Assembly (NCBI RefSeq): GCF_020905415.1
Contig: NZ_JAJJMP010000001.1
Coordinates: 2,491,501-2,555,500 of the forward strand
Direction: 5' to 3'
Length of the DNA: 64,000 nt
DNA from: Myroides oncorhynchi
GTDB taxonomy: Bacteria > Bacteroidota > Bacteroidia > Flavobacteriales > Flavobacteriaceae
Below the pieces are notes generated by a model that saw only the letters and a program-made list of their open reading frames with translations, was not told the origin of the DNA and did not search any database. The stretch's first letter is position 1. The number at the start of each line of letters is the position of its first letter. Positions 1-8,464 of this stretch are shown here, piece by piece. Made by a program: the position numbers and the translations under genes.

Positions 1-1018
1 TGGTTCAATCGGTAGTGAGATTGCAAGGCAGGTAGCTCGTTTTAATTTTAAGAAATTGATTCTTGTGGATCATGCGGAATCTCCGTTGTATGATGTGCAA
101 CAAACTATGGTCTCTGATAAATGTTCAGATATAATATATGTGGTTGGTAATATACGAGATGAGAAAAAGATGGATACTATCTTTGATCAATATCGTCCAT
201 CATTAGTTTATCATGCGGCAGCATATAAACATGTTCCTTTAATGGAATCTTTTCCTTATGAGGCTATACATACCAACGTAAAAGGAACTAAAGTTATAGC
301 AGACCTATCTGTTGAGTATAAGGTACAAAAATTTGTGATGGTTTCTACTGACAAGGCAGTGAATCCTACTAATGTAATGGGGGCTACTAAACGTGCAGCT
401 GAAATTTATGTATCGAGTTTAACAGATAATGGAGTTACTAGTTTTATAGTAACGCGTTTCGGAAATGTTTTAGGCTCTAATGGGTCAGTTATTCCATTGT
501 TTAAGAGACAAATTGATTTAGGTGGGCCACTAACAGTTACACATCAAGATATAACACGTTTTTTTATGACTATTCCTGAAGCTTGTCAACTAGTGCTTGA
601 AGCCTCTATTATGGGACATGGTGGAGAGATATTTGTCTTCGATATGGGTAAGTCTATGAAAATATTTGATTTAGCTAAACGTATGATTAGATTGAGTGGA
701 TTTAGTTATCCTGAAGATATAGATATTAAAATTACAGGATTAAGACCTGGGGAAAAGATTTTTGAAGAATTATTAGCTAATGATGAAAATACTGTCAAAA
801 CTCATCATGAGAAGATAATGATTGCTAAAGTGCGTAGTCAAGATCTTAATCTGATGAAAGTAGAGATAGAATTAATGTGTGAAAATGTATGTCATAATCA
901 GGGGCAAGATAATGTGGAGGGATTAGTGAAGCAATTAAAGAGTATTGTACCAGAATTTAAATCGCAGAACTCTCGTTTTGAATGCTTAGATAAAGTAGAA
1001 GAATGTTCAGCTAATTAG
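1..1018 (+). CDS. FlaA1/CapD-type nucleotide-sugar 4,6-dehydratase, 3' part
   Basis: The frame is open from base 2, so the gene starts before the window. The first visible residues, GSIGSEIARQ, are the NAD(P)-binding Rossmann glycine loop. AAYKHVPLMES, then STDKAVNPTNVMGATKR and LRPGEKIFEELL follow, all characteristic of the extended SDR family of UDP-GlcNAc 4,6-dehydratases (FlaA1, and the C-terminal half of CapD/WbpM). Full-length membrane members carry an N-terminal multi-TM and CoA-binding-like part, which would lie upstream. The expected role is making UDP-4-keto-6-deoxy sugars for capsule, O-antigen or glycoprotein glycans. The exact substrate cannot be read from sequence. A hairpin terminator overlaps the stop codon. 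Confidence 0.88.
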   Translation, partial: GSIGSEIARQVARFNFKKLILVDHAESPLYDVQQTMVSDKCSDIIYVVGNIRDEKKMDTIFDQYRPSLVYHAAAYKHVPLMESFPYEAIHTNVKGTKVIADLSVEYKVQKFVMVSTDKAVNPTNVMGATKRAAEIYVSSLTDNGVTSFIVTRFGNVLGSNGSVIPLFKRQIDLGGPLTVTHQDITRFFMTIPEACQLVLEASIMGHGGEIFVFDMGKSMKIFDLAKRMIRLSGFSYPEDIDIKITGLRPGEKIFEELLANDENTVKTHHEKIMIAKVRSQDLNLMKVEIELMCENVCHNQGQDNVEGLVKQLKSIVPEFKSQNSRFECLDKVEECSAN

Positions 1019-1034
1019 CTGAACATTTTTTTTT
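1002..1034 (+). terminator. Rho-independent terminator of the dehydratase gene
   Basis: A perfect inverted repeat (ATGTTCAGCT / AGCTGAACAT around AATT) spans 1003–1026 and is followed by about nine T. It begins inside the last codons of the dehydratase gene and includes its TAG stop. Confidence 0.88.
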
Positions 1035-1224
1035 GTAGTATAGTTTGATTGAATATTCTATAATATTTTCATTATGGTTGTTTTATGTTGTAGTAGGTTA
1101 TTGTTTTATTTGACTCTTTATGGTAGTTTTAAGATGGTTTAATTAGGATGCGATATTCTAGTGAGTTAATCAAGTAAGTAGTTAGTATATGTGCTTAAAA
1201 TACGAATGAGAAAAGTCAGTGCAT

Positions 1225-1253
1225 AAAAAAAGGAACTGCTATAAACAGTTCCT
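1225..1253 (-). terminator. Rho-independent terminator of metK
   Basis: On the minus strand AGGAACTG...CAGTTCCT forms an 8-bp stem with a 7-nt loop, followed by a run of T (plus-strand A-tract 1225–1230). It lies about 30 bases after the metK stop. The remaining bases between the two convergent genes (about 1035–1224) show no feature. Confidence 0.85.
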
Positions 1254-1280
1254 CTTCTATATAAATTGTATGGGTATATA

Positions 1281-2573
1281 TTAAATATTGAAAGATGTTT
1301 TGATATCTTCTATTCTATCTAATTTTTCCCAAGTAAATAACTCTACTTCGATTTCTTTAGTTTCTCCACCTGGTCTAGTGAATACCTTAGTTACCGTCTG
1401 TGGTTTACGTCCCATGTGTCCGTAAGCGGCTGTCTCACTATAGATAGGGTTTCTAAGTTTAAGGCTAGTTTCAATGAAATAAGGTCTTAGATCAAATAAC
1501 TCACTTACTTTCTTAGCAATCTCTCCATCTGTTAGTTTAACATTACTAGTTCCATAAGTATTAATATATAAACCTGTAGGTTTAGCTACTCCGATAGCAT
1601 AAGATACTTGAACTAAAACTTCGTCAGCTACACCTGCAGCTACTAAGTTTTTAGCGATATGTCTAGTTGCATAAGCTGCACTACGGTCTACTTTACTTGG
1701 ATCTTTTCCGGAGAAAGCACCACCACCGTGAGCACCTTTACCACCATAAGTATCTACAATAATCTTACGACCTGTAAGACCAGTATCTCCGTGAGGACCT
1801 CCGATAACGAAGACACCTGTAGGGTTAATTAAATACTCTATTTCTTCATTGTTTTCAAATAAGTATTTGTATTGAGGATATTTATTTAATACACGTGCGA
1901 TCAATACTTCTTTGATATCTTTTTCTATTTGTGCCTGCATTGTTTTTTCTGCAGTACTTTTAGCCTCAACAGAGTTGTCTAGTGGTTTGATGAAATCATC
2001 ATGTTGAGTAGAAAGAACGATAGTAACAATTCTGATAGGCGTGTTATTATCATCATATTCTAAAGTAACTTGACTCTTTGCGTCTGGTCTAAGGTAAGTC
2101 ACTTCTGTATTCTCTCTTCTGATAGCTGCTAGTTCTTGTAGTAGTTTATGAGAAAGGTCTAAAGCTAAAGGCATGTAATCCTCAGTTTCTTTAGTTGCGT
2201 AACCAAACATCATTCCTTGGTCACCAGCTCCTTGTTCTTCAGGGCTCTTTCTGTCCACACCTTGATTAATATCTGCAGACTGTTCGTGTATAGCAGACAA
2301 GATACCACATGAATTAGCCTCGAACATATATTCACTTTTCGTGTAACCGATGCGTTTGATTACATCTCTAGCGATCTGTTGTACGTCTAAGTATGTATTT
2401 GATTTAACTTCACCAGCCAAGATAACTTGCCCTGTAGTAACTAATGTTTCACAAGCGACCTTTGAATCTTGGTCAAATGCTAAAAAGTTGTCGATTAAAG
2501 CATCAGATATTTGATCAGCAATTTTATCTGGATGTCCTTCACTTACTGATTCAGATGTAAAGTAATAAGCCAT
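1281..2573 (-). CDS. metK: S-adenosylmethionine synthetase
   Basis: Makes S-adenosylmethionine from methionine and ATP in the cytoplasm. The GHPDK ATP motif is at residues 13–17. The [12 protein letters not shown] signature lies around residue 115–126 and the glycine-rich [19 protein letters not shown] loop around 283–301; together these are diagnostic. At 430 residues it is longer than the roughly 384-residue E. coli enzyme, as is common in Bacteroidota because of an insertion in the middle domain. It is transcribed alone: its own terminator lies downstream, and a promoter plus SAM-riboswitch-like leader lies upstream, which suggests feedback by its own product. Confidence 0.97.
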   Translation of the reverse strand: MAYYFTSESVSEGHPDKIADQISDALIDNFLAFDQDSKVACETLVTTGQVILAGEVKSNTYLDVQQIARDVIKRIGYTKSEYMFEANSCGILSAIHEQSADINQGVDRKSPEEQGAGDQGMMFGYATKETEDYMPLALDLSHKLLQELAAIRRENTEVTYLRPDAKSQVTLEYDDNNTPIRIVTIVLSTQHDDFIKPLDNSVEAKSTAEKTMQAQIEKDIKEVLIARVLNKYPQYKYLFENNEEIEYLINPTGVFVIGGPHGDTGLTGRKIIVDTYGGKGAHGGGAFSGKDPSKVDRSAAYATRHIAKNLVAAGVADEVLVQVSYAIGVAKPTGLYINTYGTSNVKLTDGEIAKKVSELFDLRPYFIETSLKLRNPIYSETAAYGHMGRKPQTVTKVFTRPGGETKEIEVELFTWEKLDRIEDIKTSFNI

Positions 2574-2610
2574 AATAATTATTTTTTATAAATTAAAAAT
2601 AGAGGAAATG

Positions 2611-2684
2611 GCTAAAGGGGAAGTATTAATTTCTGCTTTAGCATTTTTTACCGAGGTTGCAATCAGTACAAATTCTTCCTCCTG
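2611..2684 (-). promoter_or_regulatory. metK: Candidate SAM-II-like riboswitch in the metK leader
   Basis: Read on the minus strand, 2684→2632 gives GGAGG, a loop with AATTTG...CTGATTGCAA, then CCTC, an A-rich linker and TGCTAAAG. The order of elements (short P1 stem, AUUU...AUUGCA loop, GCUAAA tail able to form a pseudoknot) resembles my recollection of the SAM-II (metA-type) aptamer core. The conserved tail GCTAAAG (2642–2636) has a perfect complement, CTTTAGC, 18 nt further on (2617–2611), so an alternative hairpin could compete with the pseudoknot. It sits directly before metK. No covariance search was run, so the class assignment is by eye. Confidence 0.6.
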
Positions 2685-2696
2685 TTATTTGTGATG

Positions 2697-2728
2697 CAAA
2701 TGTATTAACTATTTTAATATAGTACCAA
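2697..2728 (-). promoter_or_regulatory. metK: Bacteroidota-type promoter of metK
   Basis: On the minus strand TACATTTG (2704–2697) matches the -7 consensus TAnnTTTG. A TTG (2728–2726) lies 21 bases upstream of it, in the -33 position. Transcription would start near 2690, a few bases before the riboswitch-like element, giving a leader of about 115 nt. Confidence 0.6.
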
Positions 2729-3056
2729 GTATTTTTATGTTTTATATTTATGTTAACTTTTATCAATTAGATTAAGTGCTTGATATAGTAGTTTTTAATC
2801 TCTGAGAGATCTTATAAATATAAATATCTTTTTAAAATAGATGTCAACTGTCAACATATTCTAATAACTTAGGAAGTTCTATTGTTTTTGTTTCTTTTAC
2901 AAAGTAATGTATGTGCATGGGAGTGTGCTTTTGTGTTAAAAAGTGTTTACGAATTGCCTTATCGATAAAAATATGTTCAAAAAATATTAATATGACATAT
3001 TATATTGATTGTTTTGTATTTTTGTCAACAGTTTAGAATTATAAACAACAATTAGA
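2729..3056. other. Intergenic region between metK promoter and carbonic anhydrase
   Basis: AT-rich spacer between divergent genes. Apart from the metK promoter on one side and a TAnnTTTG box at 3017–3024 on the other, no open frame or repeat was seen. Confidence 0.5.
3017..3024 (+). promoter_or_regulatory. Possible -7 promoter box for the carbonic anhydrase pair
   Basis: TATTTTTG fits the TAnnTTTG -7 consensus and lies 33 bases before the start codon. No convincing -33 TTTG was found at the usual spacing, so this is tentative. Confidence 0.35.
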
Positions 3057-3701
3057 ATGAGACTACATAACATAGAAGACCAAAAATCAATTACGCCACA
3101 GTTAGCACTTTCTTTTTTAACTGAGGGGAATAAACGCTTTGTGGAAAACTTGAAAGCTCATAGTAATTTATTAGAACAGGTTAATTCTACTAAAGAAGGA
3201 CAATATCCTTTCGCTATTATACTTAGCTGTATAGATAGCCGTACTTCAGCAGAGTTAATCTTCGATCAAGGATTAGGGGATATATTTAGCGCACGTATAG
3301 CTGGTAACGTTTTAAATGAAGATATTATTGGTTCTATGGAGTTTGCATGTAAATTAGCAAATAGTAAGCTTATTATGGTATTAGGTCATTCACATTGTGG
3401 AGCTATTACTGGAGCATGTAAAGGGGCTAAACTAGGACACTTGACTAATCTATTAGCTAAGGTAGAACCATCTATAGATTATGTAAAATCGAATAATAGC
3501 GATTTAGATATCCATTCTAAAGAAGCAGTGGATTTAGTAGCTTATCACAATGTAGAGTATACTATTGACCATATTCTTAGTACAAGTACAGTATTAAGTG
3601 AAATGTATGAAGCTGGAGAGATAGGTATCGTAGGTGCATTTTATAAAGTAGAAACAGGAGAGGTAAACATCGTTAAAGAGATGTTTATCGATAAAAATTA
3701 G
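3057..3701 (+). CDS. Beta-class carbonic anhydrase (first of two)
   Basis: Zinc enzyme interconverting CO2 and bicarbonate. The beta-class ligands are visible as C58 with D60/R62 in CIDSR, and H111 and C114 in GHSHCGA. A glycine/alanine-rich segment follows (GACKGAKLG). At 214 residues it is the normal size. No signal peptide is evident, so it is probably cytoplasmic. It is followed after only 4 bases by a second, clearly different beta-carbonic anhydrase, so the two are almost certainly co-transcribed. Which one serves biosynthetic bicarbonate supply is not visible. Confidence 0.93.
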   Translation: MRLHNIEDQKSITPQLALSFLTEGNKRFVENLKAHSNLLEQVNSTKEGQYPFAIILSCIDSRTSAELIFDQGLGDIFSARIAGNVLNEDIIGSMEFACKLANSKLIMVLGHSHCGAITGACKGAKLGHLTNLLAKVEPSIDYVKSNNSDLDIHSKEAVDLVAYHNVEYTIDHILSTSTVLSEMYEAGEIGIVGAFYKVETGEVNIVKEMFIDKN

Positions 3702-3705
3702 AACT

Positions 3706-4356
3706 ATGGCACATAGTGAGTTTTACAAGAAGATATTAGAACGCAATAAAGAATGGGTAGAGGATAGACTATCAGTTAATCCTGACTACTTTAAGCGACT
3801 ATCAGAGAAGCAAACTCCTCCAGTATTATGGATAGGCTGTTCGGACAGTAGAGTACCTGCTAATGAGATTATCGGAGCTGAACCAGGAGATGTGTTCGTA
3901 CATCGTAATATTGCTAACATGGTCATTCACTCAGATATGAATATGCTAAGCGTACTAGACTATGCAGTTAATATCTTAAAGATTAAGGATATTATCGTGT
4001 GTGGACATTATGGTTGTGGTGGTGTATTAGCTGCTATGAAGAATGAGTCGTATGGACTAATAGACAACTGGATACGCCATATCAAGACGGTGTATAGGCT
4101 ACATAATCAAGAGCTAGATCAGATAGATGATGAAGTGGCTCGTTTTAATCGTTTTGTAGAACTTAACGTACATGAACAAGTCTATGATTTAGCGAAAACC
4201 TCTATCGTACAAGAGGCTTGGGCTCGTAATCAGGATTTGAGTATACATGGTTGGGTTTACGGACTTAACTCTGGATATGTTACTGACTTAGGTGTAAACT
4301 TGATGAATAATAATGATCTAGATGAAGTATATCAACTTCGTTTTAAGAAGATATAA
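3706..4356 (+). CDS. Beta-class carbonic anhydrase (second of two, Can-like)
   Basis: Second zinc-dependent carbonic anhydrase of the pair. The ligands are C45 and D47 in CSDSR, with H101 and C104 in GHYGCGG. The long region GAEPGDVFVHRNIANMV and the motif LDYAVNIL are typical of the E. coli Can (YadF) branch. It is 216 residues long and cytoplasmic by appearance. It diverges strongly from its upstream neighbour outside the zinc motifs, so this is not a recent duplication. It ends 3 bases before the stop of the convergent LETM1-like gene, with no hairpin between them. Confidence 0.94.
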   Translation: MAHSEFYKKILERNKEWVEDRLSVNPDYFKRLSEKQTPPVLWIGCSDSRVPANEIIGAEPGDVFVHRNIANMVIHSDMNMLSVLDYAVNILKIKDIIVCGHYGCGGVLAAMKNESYGLIDNWIRHIKTVYRLHNQELDQIDDEVARFNRFVELNVHEQVYDLAKTSIVQEAWARNQDLSIHGWVYGLNSGYVTDLGVNLMNNNDLDEVYQLRFKKI

Positions 4357-4359
4357 CTT

Positions 4360-5523
4360 TTAGTCATCCGTATTTTCATTAAAAGATGAAGGTAATAAGG
4401 AAGGGATAAACCTTAGTAAAATAGGTAATAGAATAGTCCCTCCGGGCAAAATAAAGATAGCAAGAGAAGGGATGGTTTTAATAACTTCAATAGTTTGTTT
4501 TTTAACCATCTTTTTTTCTTCCTTATTTAGGTCTCTATGTGTAGAATCTACTAATAGCTTCATAAGTTGTGTATTCTTTTGCAACTCTTTGATTAGCCTT
4601 CCTTTGTTCCTAGTAAGTAAAAGTTCTATATAACTACTAGAATTCTTAATCACATTGTCGAATAGGTTACTAGATTTATAGTAATAATATTCATTATTGT
4701 TTTTTTCTAATACTTTTTCAAAGTAGAATATACTCTCTTTTAGTTTATCCTCACTGTATAATATAGTAGCATAAGGTACCTGGTTAAAGTCTGGTAGCTC
4801 AATTTCTTGTGACTCGTTATCCCATGAGTTACAGACTATGTAATCAATAATGAAATTACTTTCAAAGTTGATACTAGGCCTCAATTTGATAGGATCTGTG
4901 TCTAGTGACTTATTAGATTCTAAAAAGTTGATTAGTTGTAAATCCTTTTTACTGGGTTGATTTTGATTCTTTTTAAACGAAAGGGTAATCTCTTTTAGTT
5001 GTTCTACTATATGTTGTGTGAATACATTAGGATCAATTTTTTCATTGATAAAGGCTTCAAACGCAAGTATATCAATGAATAATAGAATCATATTTAACAC
5101 AAAATCGTTGCTCTTAGATTCAGAAAAGAAGTGTTCTTTACAGCGTATAGAGAATATATTCTCTAGTTTATTATACGGGTTCTTATCGTTAAAAAAGCCA
5201 GTTATAATATTAGTCTTATGAGGAATAAGTATATCGTAAAAGCCTATTAACGTCGTTATGAATTGATCTGTATCATCTGACTTCAGGTGAATATTAAAGA
5301 CCTTCTCTAAGAGTTGTAAGTAGCATATCTTAGATAGTTCTTCTTGCGTATATTTAAAGTTTTTATAGATATCAGGAAGTTCAGCCATATCGATGATACC
5401 ATAACTAAACCCTATTTTTCTAATTATAGTAGAGATCTGCTCGCTATCATCAGAAGCGAATATTTGATATTGGTTCTTCTCTGTAAAATACTTTTTTATC
5501 CAGCCGTTAGTAGATGGGTTCAT
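4360..5523 (-). CDS. LETM1-related protein
   Basis: 387 residues. The C-terminal part (about 330–381) has LNKEEKKMVKKQ, then a hydrophobic segment with IPSLAIFILPGG and LLPILLRFIPSLLPSSF. This is the signature of the LETM1 domain of mitochondrial inner-membrane cation (K+/H+ or Ca2+/H+) exchangers. The N-terminal 300 residues are helical-looking and not recognised. Only one clear membrane segment is present. Bacterial members have no settled function; a role in ion homeostasis is inference from the family. It is convergent with the carbonic anhydrases and starts just after the terminator of the upstream minus-strand gene, so it needs its own promoter or readthrough. Confidence 0.72.
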   Translation of the reverse strand: MNPSTNGWIKKYFTEKNQYQIFASDDSEQISTIIRKIGFSYGIIDMAELPDIYKNFKYTQEELSKICYLQLLEKVFNIHLKSDDTDQFITTLIGFYDILIPHKTNIITGFFNDKNPYNKLENIFSIRCKEHFFSESKSNDFVLNMILLFIDILAFEAFINEKIDPNVFTQHIVEQLKEITLSFKKNQNQPSKKDLQLINFLESNKSLDTDPIKLRPSINFESNFIIDYIVCNSWDNESQEIELPDFNQVPYATILYSEDKLKESIFYFEKVLEKNNNEYYYYKSSNLFDNVIKNSSSYIELLLTRNKGRLIKELQKNTQLMKLLVDSTHRDLNKEEKKMVKKQTIEVIKTIPSLAIFILPGGTILLPILLRFIPSLLPSSFNENTDD

Positions 5524-5533
5524 GCGAGTCTAA

Positions 5534-5566
5534 TTAAAAAAAAGTGATGGTTATTAGCCATCACTT
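5534..5566 (-). terminator. Rho-independent terminator of the RimB–RimK fusion gene
   Basis: On the minus strand AGTGATGG / CCATCACT forms an 8-bp stem with a 7-nt loop, followed by a T-run. It lies 6 bases after the stop codon. Confidence 0.87.
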
Positions 5567-5571
5567 ACAGT

Positions 5572-6936
5572 TTACCATTTAACTTGTTTTTCTATAGCTT
5601 TGATCATTTCTGATGCGATATCTAAATTTGTAGCTCCTTCGATTCCCTCTAATCCAGGCGAAGAGTTTACTTCTAGCAATAGAGGTCCTTTAGCTGATCG
5701 AATGATATCAACCCCCGCTACTTTTAGGTTCATTGCTTTAGCTGCTCTAATTGCTATTTTCTTTTCTTCAGGAGTTACTTTGATTATAGAAGCAGTACCC
5801 CCTAAGTGTATATTTGCTCTGAATTCTCCAGGAACAGCCTCACGTTGGATAGCAGCAACTACTTTTCCGTCTATTACGAAACAGCGAATATCTTTACCAT
5901 TTGCCTCCTTAATAAACTCTTGAACTAAGATGTTAGCGTTAAGACTTTTAAAAGCATTGATAACACTCTCAGCAGCTTTCTTCGTTTCTGCTAATACTAC
6001 ACCTTTTCCTTGAGTACCTTCTAATAACTTTACGATTAGTGGACTTCCACCGACCATCTTGATTAAGTCATTCGTATCTAAAGGTGAATTAGCAAAACCA
6101 GTAGTAGGGATATCTATTCCGTTATTTAATAATAACTGTAGTGAGAATAATTTATCTCTAGACTGTGTGATAGCAGCAGCATTGTTAAGACTGTATACTT
6201 TTAGAGACTCGAAGTGACGTGTTAATGCACATCCGTAGTATGTCATACTAGGGCGGATACGTGGAATAACGGCATCAAAGTCGTTTAATATTCTACCGCC
6301 TCTATAGTGAATCTCAGGTTGGTTAGCATCTAATTTCATATAGCAGTACTTAAGATTAAGGAAGTGCATCTCGTGACCTCTTAATTCACCAGCTTCTATA
6401 ATTCTCTTATTACTATATAGTTCAGGATTACTTGCTAATAGCCCAATGCGAAGACCTTTTTTATCTGTTTTAGGTTTAGTATAGTATTCTTCTAATTTTT
6501 CTACTGTAGGCTGACCTAATAAGAAGTGTTTCTCAGGATCTACTAATACGCGACCACCCATAGCTTCTCTACCTAATAGCATTCTATATCCCATAGAATC
6601 TCTATTCGTTAAAGTCAATTCTATAACCCAAGTAGTGTTGTCGATAGAGATCTCAGTTTGGATAACATATCTAGATTCTCTAGATCCACTAGAACTTTTG
6701 ACGATTCTTTTATCGATAACTTTAGATTCACAGTGGATAATTGTTTTTCCATTGTTTTGAAGAGGATTGACATCAAATTTAACCCACTTTTCTCCATCTT
6801 TTTCAAAAGGAACAATGTTTATAGCATGTAATGCTGATGTTTTAGCACCTGAATCAACTCTAGCTTTAATAGCGGGGATATTTAAAGTAGAAAAAGAACA
6901 CCATTCTTCACTACCAACAATAACTTTGTCTAACAT
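5572..6936 (-). CDS. RimB-type retropepsin-like domain fused to RimK-type ATP-grasp ligase
   Basis: 454 residues in two parts. Residues 3–143 match the family annotated as 'ATP-dependent zinc protease' (RimB-like, retropepsin fold), with D28-S-G in [12 protein letters not shown] and LLGREAM at 120–126. Residues 161–454 match Rim[16 protein letters not shown], the ATP loop [16 protein letters not shown].....DIRCFVI, and metal-binding E421 and N423 in EVNSSPG. RimK ligates glutamate to the C-terminus of ribosomal protein S6; in some bacteria RimB trims it. A fusion would put addition and removal in one chain. The S6 substrate is inferred. Monocistronic, with its own terminator. Confidence 0.85.
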   Translation of the reverse strand: MLDKVIVGSEEWCSFSTLNIPAIKARVDSGAKTSALHAINIVPFEKDGEKWVKFDVNPLQNNGKTIIHCESKVIDKRIVKSSSGSRESRYVIQTEISIDNTTWVIELTLTNRDSMGYRMLLGREAMGGRVLVDPEKHFLLGQPTVEKLEEYYTKPKTDKKGLRIGLLASNPELYSNKRIIEAGELRGHEMHFLNLKYCYMKLDANQPEIHYRGGRILNDFDAVIPRIRPSMTYYGCALTRHFESLKVYSLNNAAAITQSRDKLFSLQLLLNNGIDIPTTGFANSPLDTNDLIKMVGGSPLIVKLLEGTQGKGVVLAETKKAAESVINAFKSLNANILVQEFIKEANGKDIRCFVIDGKVVAAIQREAVPGEFRANIHLGGTASIIKVTPEEKKIAIRAAKAMNLKVAGVDIIRSAKGPLLLEVNSSPGLEGIEGATNLDIASEMIKAIEKQVKW

Positions 6937-7212
6937 ATAATAATAAAAATCTAATGCGAATGTACTGTATTAAATATAATGCTTTTATATGACAATGAAA
7001 AAAAATATAAAATTTAATGATTTCGCAACATATTATAGATGTGATAAGAAGAAGTATAGTGGAGTAGGGATTTCGTTTGCACCCCTATTTTGTTTTAGTA
7101 ATTATTAAAGTGGAGCACTTTCCCTAGAATCGCTTATCTGATGTATAGTTAGAAGATGTAGTTATAGTCTCAGCAATTTTGTAATCTAATGGTTTGATTT
7201 TACAATTCATTC

Positions 7213-7372
7213 TACCCAGAATAAGTGATAGACATATAAATGAAAATAAATTATATAAAACGGGCTGAATTAGCTCTAAAATCATACTACAGTATTGTTT
7301 TAGAGCTAATGAAAGAGCTATGAAGTAGAATTACTTTGTAGTATTTGGCTAACGCTGATTATGGATTTAACC
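7213..7372 (+). repeat. Dispersed intergenic repeat, copy 1
   Basis: About 160 bp starting near ACCCAGAATAAGTGATAG and ending at GGCTAACGCTGATTATGGATT. It aligns over nearly its whole length with the reverse complement of 36104–36261; the block GAGCTAATGAAAGAGCTATG and the following 40 bases are almost unchanged. Part of it can fold on itself (TTAGCTCTAAAA ... TTTTAGAGCTAA), forming a stem of about 12 bp. No transposase, terminal inverted repeats or target duplication was seen. Confidence 0.7.
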
Positions 7373-7765
7373 TAAGAGAATGATGAGAAATGGTGTCAAA
7401 CAAAACACTAGACTAGTAAATTATATTCTTCGTTTTCGTGATTTTATCTCCTGTTATAAAGATAATCTTTAGGCATTCAAGTATTTCTGTTTAGATATCT
7501 CACTCAAAATAGTTTATATTTTTTCTTTATTGATCACTTATTTATAGGATAAAAGTCAAATCCTGACCTTTCTGAATACACCATTTTTTATATCATCTCC
7601 CGTATAAAGCCTCTAGAATACCTTTAGTGTACTTTTTTGTATATTTTTTTAATCACTAATTAATATAAGTTGTTGATTTGTAGTTGGTTTATGACAAATA
7701 TCGAATTATACTACATCACTAATACCTAGCTTAATCCCAAGCAATTATGTACTTTATACTCAATG

Positions 7766-7789
7766 ATAGGACAGTTATAGGACAATAGT
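7766..7789 (+). repeat. Tandem AGGACA motif shared with the 26.9-kb hairpin
   Basis: AGGACAGTT and AGGACAATAGTTG occur one after the other, two bases apart. The same arrangement with two mismatches lies on the minus strand at about 26947–26970, next to and overlapping a long hairpin. Function unknown. Confidence 0.45.
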
Positions 7790-8024
7790 TGTACTGAGAA
7801 TATTTTGCCCTATTATACTGCTTGTAATCTGCACTTATTCTTCTCTAATGGCACATTCATTTTAAATTATATTTTCAACAGTATAAGATAAAATTTGACT
7901 AAAAAATAAAATAATTAAACCTTTTATCACGCCTAATTGATTTGTATTTAATCATCAAGCGAGAGTATCACTAGGCTGAATAGGGGGTGATTTTTTCTTG
8001 TTACTTATGTACTTGGTATGCTGA

Positions 8025-8261
8025 TTTTTATATATTGGAAACAGGGAAAATGACACCTTCTCTTTCAGGCACCTCTTCAAAGAAGGAGGATTGAAAAAAT
8101 GGATCCCACCGGGCTATATACGCCTAGTAACTAAAGCAATCAGCAAAGAGTCTAATGAAGTAGAAACTCCCCTTAAAAGTAAACAATCTGATGAGGGAGT
8201 AATCGATGGAGCACGCTCTATTTTAGAGGTCGATAATATTAGAGAGGAACAGAAGGAGTGA
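8025..8261 (+). pseudogene. Gene remnant: 78-codon open frame without a start
   Basis: The frame between a TGA at 8022 and the TGA at 8259 reads protein-like: FRHLFKEGGLKKWIPPGY, IRLVTKAISKESNEVETPL, KSKQSDEGVIDGARSILEV and so on. Lys/Glu/Ser content and codon use resemble the neighbours. It has no ATG in frame. An ATG at 8050 with a purine-rich upstream stretch is one base out of frame and stops after 14 codons, which would fit an early frameshift. The family is not recognised. Confidence 0.38.
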
Positions 8262-8422
8262 TAAGGTTAGTAGACTAAATGGGATGTAGTATAATGAGTT
8301 TTTTTGTTTGATATTTATATTTTTTGTCTTTGCTTGGAGTACTAGGGAGTGTAATAGGATCAGAATTAGGAGAGATAAGTATTAGTATCTAAAGTGATAT
8401 GTTATAAGGTTAATTATAGAAA

Positions 8423-8450
8423 TAAAAAAAGCTGTCTCATTTGAGACAGC
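8423..8450 (-). terminator. Rho-independent terminator of clpC
   Basis: Minus-strand GCTGTCTC / GAGACAGC stem with a 4-nt loop and a following T-run, 14 bases after the clpC stop. Confidence 0.9.
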
Positions 8451-8464
8451 CCCTTTTACTTATA

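Larger units (their letters stand above)
6937..8464. other. 1.5-kb gene-poor region
   Basis: No intact gene was found. It holds a roughly 160-bp dispersed repeat (7213–7372), a short motif shared with the hairpin near 26.9 kb (7766–7789), an open frame without a start codon (8025–8261) and the clpC terminator (8423–8450). Base composition is even more AT-rich than the surroundings. It looks like decayed DNA rather than a regulatory leader. Confidence 0.6.

Noticed and set aside
5600..5923. 107-residue plus-strand frame
   Set aside because: Antisense to the RimK domain, which has clear catalytic motifs.
7213..7372. Dispersed repeat considered as an insertion sequence
   Set aside because: No transposase frame, no terminal inverted repeats, and no flanking direct repeats could be seen.
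6937..8464. tRNA or other structural RNA in the gene-poor region
   Set aside because: No GTTCRA-type T-loop with a matching acceptor stem was found by reading; a covariance scan would be needed to exclude small RNAs.
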